63,974 nucleotides of DNA. It comes from an uncultured Bacteroidota bacterium (GTDB lineage Bacteria; Bacteroidota; Bacteroidia; Flavobacteriales; Flavobacteriaceae). Both the position numbers and the translations under genes were made by a program. The stretch covers positions 1 through 63,974 of the forward strand of contig CACOGA010000009.1 of the NCBI GenBank assembly GCA_902626585.1, given 5' to 3'. Of the stretch, positions 58,606 to 63,974 are shown one piece after another. Position 1 is the first letter of the stretch; each line of letters starts with the position of its first letter. A model generated the notes under the pieces. That model searched no databases. It saw nothing but the letters and a program-made list of their open reading frames with translations, and was not told the origin of the DNA.

Positions 58606-60311
58606 AAGTCAACACTTTTAATAATTTCATCAATCTTATGATTTAAAATTTTATCCACCATTTCAAATTTACTAATGCTAATTAAGTTGGTATTCACTGA
58701 AATATACATTTTAATTTTTGGCTCTGTACCGCTTGGTCTTAAAATTATTTTGCTGCCATCAACCGATTCAAATTCAATTACATTAGACTTTGGTAAAACT
58801 ATCTTTTCAGAGCTTCCGTTAATCAAATCCATCCTAATTGAAATTGAATAATCACAAAAGTATTTTACTCTGGATTCCAAAATAAAATCTAATGGTTTTT
58901 TTCTGAAATCATCGATAATTTTATTTATTTCATTTTTACCTTTTTCACCCTTTTTGACAATTGAAATTAATTTTTCTTTATAAAAACCATGAATCGTGTA
59001 GAGTTTTATAAGTTCTTTGAATGCAGATGAATTTTTTTCTTTGTAATAAGAAATCATTTCACAAGCAGCCAAGCTAGCTGTCAAAGCATCTTTATCCCTA
59101 ACATCATCACCAATCATTAATCCAAAACTTTCTTCTCCTCCAACCAAAAACTTTTGGTCTGGAAAATCTTCAATCATTTTGGCAATCCATTTAAATCCGG
59201 TTAGGCTGAGTTTACAATCAACATTATAATAATCAGCAATATTTTTAATCATCGGCGTAGAAACAACTGTCGAAGCGACAAAATGACTTTTATTTAATTT
59301 CTTTTCAGATTTCTTTTTATTAAGAATATAATCAAATATTAGAACCATCAATTGGTTTCCGTTAATTAGTCTTAAATTATCTTCCAGGTCTCTTATTGCA
59401 ACACCTAGTCTGTCTGCATCAGGGTCAGTACCTATAACAATATCGGCCTCTATTTCGTTTGCAAGTTTTAATGCCATATCCATTGATTCAACCTCCTCTG
59501 GATTTGGAGATTTAACAGTGCTAAAATCTCCATCAGGTATCATTTGGGACTCTACATAACTTATATTATTATATCCTGCTTTTTTGAATAATTTTGGTAT
59601 TATAGTAGAAGAGGTGCCATGTAAGGCAGTGAATACAATTTTATTAGAAGCTCTACTTTTAACTTCTTTATTCAGTCCATTTTTTAGGCATATTTTAATA
59701 AATTGATCATCTGTTTCTTCACCCAACATTTCAATCAACTCCTGATTAGGGTTGAAATTTATGTCATTAAATTTCAACTTTTCGATTTCTTCAATTAAAA
59801 AATTATCGATGGGTGGAACTATTTGACCTCCATCCTCCCAATATACCTTAAATCCATTATACTCCGGAGGATTGTGAGATGCTGTTAACACGATCCCACA
59901 TATGCAATTTAATTTTCTCACTGCGTATGAAAGTTCAGGAGTCGGTCTCAAATCAGAAAACAAGAAGGATTTAATGGAATTCGCTGAAAAAACATCAGCT
60001 ACAACTTTTGCTAATTCACTACTATTGTGTCTACAATCATGAGCAATTACAACAGATTTATTTTTATCAAAATTTCTATTAATAAAATTAGAAATTCCCT
60101 GGGTATTCTTTCCTATAGTGTATTTATTTATCCTGTTTGTTCCAATACCCATTAACCCCCTCATACCACCAGTTCCAAATTCTAGATTTTTGTAAAAGGC
60201 ATCGGTCAATCTAGCTTTATCATTTTTTAAATGATTTAGTTTTTTAAGAGTATCATCACAAAATGGATGCTTTGACCACTCTTCAATATTTTTTTTTATT
60301 ATGCTATTCAT
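58602..60311 (-). CDS. Alpha-D-phosphohexomutase (phosphoglucomutase/phosphomannomutase)
   Basis: A 569-residue enzyme that moves phosphate between C1 and C6 of hexoses. Domain order is normal: TGGMRGLMGIGTNRIN, the phosphoserine loop LTASHNPPEYNGFKVYW, metal-binding GTDPDADRLGV, sugar-binding GGEESFGLMIGD, and the phosphate-binding RPSGTEPKIKMYI at the C-terminus. The start is ATG 60311; a TTG at 60329 is inside the -7 element. Substrate preference (glucose or mannose) cannot be read directly; the longer form suggests PGM2-like. Confidence 0.92.
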   Translation of the reverse strand: MNSIIKKNIEEWSKHPFCDDTLKKLNHLKNDKARLTDAFYKNLEFGTGGMRGLMGIGTNRINKYTIGKNTQGISNFINRNFDKNKSVVIAHDCRHNSSELAKVVADVFSANSIKSFLFSDLRPTPELSYAVRKLNCICGIVLTASHNPPEYNGFKVYWEDGGQIVPPIDNFLIEEIEKLKFNDINFNPNQELIEMLGEETDDQFIKICLKNGLNKEVKSRASNKIVFTALHGTSSTIIPKLFKKAGYNNISYVESQMIPDGDFSTVKSPNPEEVESMDMALKLANEIEADIVIGTDPDADRLGVAIRDLEDNLRLINGNQLMVLIFDYILNKKKSEKKLNKSHFVASTVVSTPMIKNIADYYNVDCKLSLTGFKWIAKMIEDFPDQKFLVGGEESFGLMIGDDVRDKDALTASLAACEMISYYKEKNSSAFKELIKLYTIHGFYKEKLISIVKKGEKGKNEINKIIDDFRKKPLDFILESRVKYFCDYSISIRMDLINGSSEKIVLPKSNVIEFESVDGSKIILRPSGTEPKIKMYISVNTNLISISKFEMVDKILNHKIDEIIKSVDL

Positions 60312-60326
60312 TGAACAAATTGACTT

Positions 60327-60334
60327 CAAAATTA
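60327..60334 (-). promoter_or_regulatory. Candidate -7 element TAATTTTG for the phosphohexomutase
   Basis: Exact TAnnTTTG match on the minus strand with its first T 23 bases before the ATG at 60311. Suggests a short leader of about 10 bases. Confidence 0.45.
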
Positions 60335-60377
60335 TGCTTATCGAAGAAAATTTTCATATGACCACCTGTTAAATTAA

Positions 60378-61325
60378 TCACAAATTTATTTCCTTATGAA
60401 TCACGTACTGGGGTTTTTGATTTATGCTTTTTAACATTAGTTCACCAATAAAACCCATTGAAAAGAACTGACTACCAATAATCATTGTAACCAAACTAAT
60501 GTAAAACTCAGGTCTTTCTGTAATTAGCCTGCCCCCTGGATTTACAATTATTTTATCGTAGCCAAGGTATGCTGCAAATAAAAATCCAGTAGAAATCAAA
60601 ATAAGTCCAAGTGAACCAAAGAGATGCATCGGCCTTTTGCCGAAACTTGAAATAAACCATATTGTTAATAGATCTAAAAAACCATATAAAAATCTGCTTG
60701 GACCAAATTTTGTATTTCCATATTTTCTAGCTCTATGATTAACAATCTTTTCACCAATTTTTTTGTATCCTTCATTTTTTGCGAGAACTGGAATGTATCT
60801 ATGCATCTCTCCGTAAACGTTTATACTTTTAACTACATCTTTTTTAAAAGCTTTTAACCCACAGTTGAAATCATTTAATCTTATTCCAGATGTAATCCTT
60901 GCTGCGAAATTGAAAATTTTTGATGGGATATTTTTAAATATTATTGAATCAAGTCTCTTTTTCTTCCAACCCGAGACTAAATCAAAATTATCATTCATAA
61001 TCATATCATACATAGCTGGGATTTCTTTAGGGTCATCTTGTAGATCCGCATCCATTGTAAAGACAACTTTGCCATGTGATTTTAGAAAACCTGCATGCAA
61101 GGCCTGAGATTTTCCATAATTTCTTTGAAATTTAATTCCTTTTACCGAATTTGATTTTGAAGATAGTTCTTCAATAGTATTCCATGATTGGTCACTGCTT
61201 CCATCATCAATAAAAATTATCTCATACGAAAAGTTATAACTTTTCATAACATCAGAGATAGAATCAGATAATTCTTTAAGAGAATCCTTTTCATTCAAAA
61301 GAGGTATGACTACGGAGATATCCAT
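60378..61325 (-). CDS. Family 2 glycosyltransferase with C-terminal membrane helices (DPM1/ArnC-like)
   Basis: A 315-residue glycosyltransferase. The GT-A domain has VVIPLLNEKDSL, IDDGSSDQSW, MDADLQDDPKEIPAM (DxD-type metal site) and SGWKKKRLD; RKYGNTKFGPSRF lies near the membrane. Two C-terminal helices (about 232-252 and 268-290) resemble enzymes that transfer sugars onto polyprenyl phosphate. In that case the product carrier would be the same lipid handled by the DUF368 proteins, but this link is inference. It follows DUF4199 with an 8-base gap. Confidence 0.9.
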   Translation of the reverse strand: MDISVVIPLLNEKDSLKELSDSISDVMKSYNFSYEIIFIDDGSSDQSWNTIEELSSKSNSVKGIKFQRNYGKSQALHAGFLKSHGKVVFTMDADLQDDPKEIPAMYDMIMNDNFDLVSGWKKKRLDSIIFKNIPSKIFNFAARITSGIRLNDFNCGLKAFKKDVVKSINVYGEMHRYIPVLAKNEGYKKIGEKIVNHRARKYGNTKFGPSRFLYGFLDLLTIWFISSFGKRPMHLFGSLGLILISTGFLFAAYLGYDKIIVNPGGRLITERPEFYISLVTMIIGSQFFSMGFIGELMLKSINQKPQYVIHKEINL

Positions 61326-61333
61326 TAATAATT

Positions 61334-61849
61334 TTATGATTTTTTGAAGATTGCAGCTACAAGTAAACCAAAAATAGCATTTCTTAATAGTGCATTTGCA
61401 TAATTCTGAAAAATAGCTGTATAGGAAAAGGAGTGATTATTTTGCATTTCATCCATAGTGGCTGAAACAATTTCAGAGGGAGTACCAAAATTTTCCAACA
61501 TTTCTTTTGAAGTAATCATTATTTCCTCATGGATTAAATCTGCAGCACTTGGATCAATAAACTTAAAAAGTACGATATTTCCTAACGTAACTATTAAATA
61601 ACCAATTGCAATACACAAAAAATAAGCCGTGAATGCCTCTTTAAAAGAAATAATTTGGTTTTGAATTTTTTTAGCACTTATTACAGAGTATATACTGACT
61701 CCAAGTGCAGGAACCATGTAGGCTAACATAGTGGTAAAATCGGTAAATAATTTTATGTCAATAACATAGATTATTGCAGTTACAATAAATAAGATTGTGC
61801 CCAATTTAACTCCTAAATCAATTGTATTTTTTTTGAGGTTATCTTCCAT
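61334..61849 (-). CDS. DUF4199 membrane protein
   Basis: A 171-residue protein with about four transmembrane segments (LGTILFIVTAIIYVIDI, MLAYMVPALGVSIYSVISAK, YFLCIAIGYLIVTLGNIVLF and a C-terminal NAIFGLLVAAIF). The FKEAFTAYF segment is characteristic of DUF4199. I chose ATG 61849, since a TTG at 61870 lies within the -7 box. The gene leads into the glycosyltransferase, an arrangement common in Flavobacteria. Function unknown. Confidence 0.82.
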   Translation of the reverse strand: MEDNLKKNTIDLGVKLGTILFIVTAIIYVIDIKLFTDFTTMLAYMVPALGVSIYSVISAKKIQNQIISFKEAFTAYFLCIAIGYLIVTLGNIVLFKFIDPSAADLIHEEIMITSKEMLENFGTPSEIVSATMDEMQNNHSFSYTAIFQNYANALLRNAIFGLLVAAIFKKS

Positions 61850-61867
61850 GATTTCTATAATTTGATT

Positions 61868-61875
61868 CAAATATA
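61868..61875 (-). promoter_or_regulatory. Candidate -7 element TATATTTG for DUF4199-glycosyltransferase
   Basis: Exact TAnnTTTG match on the minus strand, 26 bases before the ATG at 61849. It is divergent from the rpmE2 promoter 44 bases downstream. No clear -33 box. Confidence 0.45.
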
Positions 61876-61918
61876 CAAAAACGATATTCCATAAAAATTA
61901 AATTAATTTTCATCAATC

Positions 61919-61949
61919 ATTGTTTAATATTAAAAAATCAATAAATTTG
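61919..61949 (+). promoter_or_regulatory. Bacteroidota promoter for rpmE2, with -33 and -7 boxes
   Basis: ATTG at 61919-61922 and TAAATTTG at 61942-61949 are separated by 19 bases. This is close to the Bacteroidota TTTG-N19-TAnnTTTG consensus, and it is the best full promoter in the window. The predicted start is about 12 to 14 bases before the ATG at 61968. Confidence 0.6.
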
Positions 61950-61967
61950 CAGCTCAAAATTAGAAAA

Positions 61968-62222
61968 ATGAAAAAAGGTATACATCCTGAAAACTATAGA
62001 CTTGTTGCTTTTAAAGACATGTCAAATAATGACATATTCTTAGCTAAATCTACTGCACAGACATCCGAAACTGTTTCTGTAGACGGGGTGGATTACCCTC
62101 TAGTAAAATTAGAGATCTCCAGAACCTCTCATCCTTATTATACAGGGAAAGCTAAGTTGGTTGATACTGCAGGAAGGATTGATAAGTTTAAGACCAAATA
62201 TGCTAAATTTAATAAAAAATAG
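61968..62222 (+). CDS. rpmE2: Ribosomal protein bL31, type B (zinc-free form)
   Basis: Large-subunit ribosomal protein, 84 residues from this ATG. It starts MKKGIHPENYRLVAFKD, contains TSHPYYTGKAKLVDTAGRID, and ends KFKTKYAKFNKK. There are no CxxC zinc ligands, so this is the type B, zinc-independent form common in Bacteroidota. An upstream in-frame start (61920) would lie within the promoter. An intrinsic terminator follows, so the gene is probably monocistronic. Confidence 0.96.
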   Translation: MKKGIHPENYRLVAFKDMSNNDIFLAKSTAQTSETVSVDGVDYPLVKLEISRTSHPYYTGKAKLVDTAGRIDKFKTKYAKFNKK

Positions 62223-62241
62223 TTTCAGATAAAGAAATTAT

Positions 62242-62278
62242 AAGGCCTCCAAAATTAAATTGAGAGGCTTTTTTTTTT
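62242..62278 (+). terminator. Intrinsic terminator after rpmE2
   Basis: GCCTC (62245-62249) pairs with GAGGC (62264-62268) around an AT-rich loop and is followed by a run of ten T bases (62269-62278). This is the only convincing stem plus T-run terminator in the window. Confidence 0.8.
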
Positions 62279-62307
62279 ACATTTATTCTAAATCATGAAA
62301 TTTTGAT

Positions 62308-62730
62308 ATGTCAAAAGTTGTATTCAGAAAAATTGAAAGAAAAGATTTAGAACAAGTATTTACACTATTAAATCAATTAAAACAAATTGACATCTCTTCT
62401 ATTGATAAGGATGAGGCTTGGAATAATTTCAAAGAAAACACAGGGTCAAACTCTATTGTTGGTATCTACAAAAGAAAAGTCGTCGCCTATGGTAGTGTTG
62501 TTATTGAAAATAAGGTAAGGGGAGAAGTGGCCGGTCATATCGAGGATATTGTTGTCGACTCAGATGTAAGAGGAAAGTTGATCGGCGTTTCATTGATTAA
62601 AGAGTTAATTAAAGTTGCTAAAATCAAGGGCTGTTACCGAATAACACTTTTTTGCAAAGAAAAATTGGTTAATTTTTATGCTAGAAACGGATTTGAAGTA
62701 AATAGTGTGGTAATGAAAAAATACCTTTAG
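62308..62730 (+). CDS. GNAT acetyltransferase resembling eukaryotic GNA1
   Basis: A 140-residue GNAT enzyme. It reads FRKIERKDLEQVFTLLNQL, then a beta bulge region, HIEDIVVDSDVRGKLIGVSL (the acetyl-CoA loop is RGKLIG where most have RGKGLG), GCYRITLFCKEKLVNFYARN and GFEVNSVVMKKYL. The HIEDIVVD and GCYRITL segments closely resemble eukaryotic glucosamine-6-phosphate N-acetyltransferase (GNA1). If it does this reaction, it would feed UDP-GlcNAc synthesis for cell wall or LPS. That is inferred; other substrates are possible. Its stop interlocks with the convergent SBP gene. Confidence 0.82.
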   Translation: MSKVVFRKIERKDLEQVFTLLNQLKQIDISSIDKDEAWNNFKENTGSNSIVGIYKRKVVAYGSVVIENKVRGEVAGHIEDIVVDSDVRGKLIGVSLIKELIKVAKIKGCYRITLFCKEKLVNFYARNGFEVNSVVMKKYL

Positions 62731-63974
62731 TTTACTTTTTTTATTTTTCTCAAATCTAATAAGTTGGTTGCATTAATTTCCATTCCTTTTACGTTTTGAG
62801 AAACAAATCTAACAACCTCGTCATAAAATAAAGGAACTATAATAGATTTACTAGATATTATCGAATCCAATTCTGAGTATATTAACTTAGATTTTTCGGG
62901 ATCTGTTATCTTTAAAGAACGTTCATATATTTTGTCGAAATCATCATCACTAAAATGAGTATAGTTGGGACCGTTAGGGGCAAAATTTTTACTGTAGAAT
63001 AGTGATAAGTAGTTTTCTGCGTCTGGGTAATCGGCAATCCAACTAGCTCTAAAGAAATCTAATTTTCCACTGGCTTTAGCTTGTTTTAATGCAGACCCAG
63101 GAATAACATCTATTATAATTTCAATACCCAATTTTTCTAGCTCCTTTTGAATAAATTCACAAAAATCAAGGTAATTACTAGATGTTGTTAGTTTTAAGGA
63201 CGGTGCATTATTGTATATTTTCTTAAACTCTTCTACATATCTTTTTGCAAGATCTGGATTATATTTATTCAAATTTGTTTCTCTGTGTCCTGGTAATCCA
63301 ATTGGGATAAATCCAGTATTTGCAGGCATTCCAACGCCATTTCTTAAGTACTTTATCATTTTTGCTTTATCAAACCCAATATTTATTGCCTTTCTTATTA
63401 AATCTGATTTAATTTCATTTTTTTCCGATTCCATAAAAAAAGCCAGATACTCTGTATTTAAGTAAGGACCACGTAACATTTTTATTTTATTTTCATAATA
63501 TTTATTCAACCCTCCATCATTATTTATAATTTCATCTTTGTAAGAGTTGTCCAGACCAGAAATAAAATCAATCTTACCCTTTACTAATTGTAAGAATTCA
63601 CTTTGTTTTTCTGGAAGAAAGGTTACTGAAACTGCCTCCAAGTATGGCAATTGAATTCCTGATGAATCGGTTTGAAAGTAATCATTATTTTTTCTCAAAA
63701 CGAGTTTAATATTTTCCTCCCATCTCTTAAATTTAAAAGGTCCTGTTCCTACAGGATTAGATCTAAAATCATCATTGTAAAATTCCACAATATCTTTTGG
63801 AACAACTGAGCAATATTTCATAGTCAGTATTCCTAAAAATGCATTAAATGGAAATTTTAGTTCGATTTCGAAAATTGAATCATTTTTGGCTTTGAATTTG
63901 TCCACTTTGTCAAAAACCCATCTTCCTGGGGATGCATTTATAGGATCAATTAATCTATTAAAACTATATTCAAA
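62727..63974 (-). CDS. Peptide ABC transporter substrate-binding protein, SBP_bac_5 family (5' end cut by window)
   Basis: The frame stays open to the window edge, so the N-terminus and signal are missing; 415 residues are visible. Features of DppA/OppA-type binding proteins include NPVGTGPFKFKRWEENIKLV, RKNNDYF, IRKAINIGFDKAKMIKYLRN, GMPANTGFIPIGLPG and FFRASWIADYPDAENYLSLF. It would bind oligopeptides or related ligands in the periplasm for import. The GTG at 63905 is internal and not the start. The permease genes are expected outside the window. Confidence 0.92.
   Translation of the reverse strand, partial: FEYSFNRLIDPINASPGRWVFDKVDKFKAKNDSIFEIELKFPFNAFLGILTMKYCSVVPKDIVEFYNDDFRSNPVGTGPFKFKRWEENIKLVLRKNNDYFQTDSSGIQLPYLEAVSVTFLPEKQSEFLQLVKGKIDFISGLDNSYKDEIINNDGGLNKYYENKIKMLRGPYLNTEYLAFFMESEKNEIKSDLIRKAINIGFDKAKMIKYLRNGVGMPANTGFIPIGLPGHRETNLNKYNPDLAKRYVEEFKKIYNNAPSLKLTTSSNYLDFCEFIQKELEKLGIEIIIDVIPGSALKQAKASGKLDFFRASWIADYPDAENYLSLFYSKNFAPNGPNYTHFSDDDFDKIYERSLKITDPEKSKLIYSELDSIISSKSIIVPLFYDEVVRFVSQNVKGMEINATNLLDLRKIKKVN

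Noticed and set aside
63905-63907. GTG 63905 as the start of the peptide-binding protein
   Set aside because: The frame is open upstream to the window end and codes for family-like sequence (PINASPGRWVFDK), so the start is outside.

Overview
This window is a gene-dense, strongly AT-rich stretch of a Bacteroidota chromosome, almost certainly from a marine-type, streamlined member of the Flavobacteriia/Flavobacteriales. The main evidence is bacillithiol synthesis (bshC), a type IX secretion (T9SS) sorting domain, a two-subunit methylmalonyl-CoA mutase, DUF3810, DUF4199, DUF5683, WbqC and OstA-like proteins, TAnnTTTG promoter elements, and long blocks of gene order that are typical of Flavobacteria. 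I count 57 protein genes (two truncated by the window edges) plus two speculative micro-ORFs. No tRNA, rRNA, CRISPR array, insertion sequence, integrase or prophage gene was seen, and no gap between genes exceeds 300 bases.

Layout. 1-965: 3' part of ftsY. 965-3436: secreted M14 carboxypeptidase, divergent from bshC. 5.15-12.1 kb: guaA, LysM/binding-protein fusion, micro-ORF, pyrG, yidC. 12.2-14.7 kb: FMN reductase, pirin, mnmA. 14.7-18.3 kb (minus): TPR protein, two DUF368 transporters, aroE. 18.4-25.2 kb (minus): relA/spoT, Fur-like regulator, purA, OstA-like protein, class III aminotransferase. 25.2-27.1 kb (minus): RNA methyltransferase and DUF3810, divergent from pepD. 28.6-30.8 kb (minus): cyclophilin-FKBP lipoprotein and DHH phosphoesterase. 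30.8-33.0 kb: ndk against recF, lipocalin, DUF721. 33.1-39.0 kb (plus): TPR protein, ribH, small membrane protein, mutL, two rhomboids, EEP hydrolase. 39.0-43.4 kb (minus): parA, parB, DUF5683, lepB, WbqC. 43.5-48.7 kb (minus): sugar dehydrogenase, udk, divIC-like, mutA, scpA. 48.8-50.6 kb (plus): trxB, plsC-like. 50.6-61.9 kb (minus): T9SS carboxypeptidase, purL, msbA-like, phosphosugar mutase, glycosyltransferase, DUF4199. 62-64 kb: rpmE2, GNAT, and a peptide-binding protein running off the end.

Functionally this is core metabolism and cell-envelope biology: purine and pyrimidine synthesis (guaA, purA, purL, pyrG, ndk, udk), membrane biogenesis (yidC, ftsY, lepB, msbA-like, OstA-like, PopT-like DUF368), chromosome maintenance (recF, mutL, parAB) and the stringent response. 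I did not find a convincing new multi-gene system.

The points most worth a second look are small-scale: a probable ATT start codon in the aminotransferase; a 26-codon ORF with ATGA overlaps at both ends plus a perfect hairpin touching the pyrG start; several apparently leaderless genes; four convergent gene pairs whose stop codons interlock in the same four bases; a MutL without its endonuclease motifs; and a eukaryote-like (GNA1-type) acetyltransferase.
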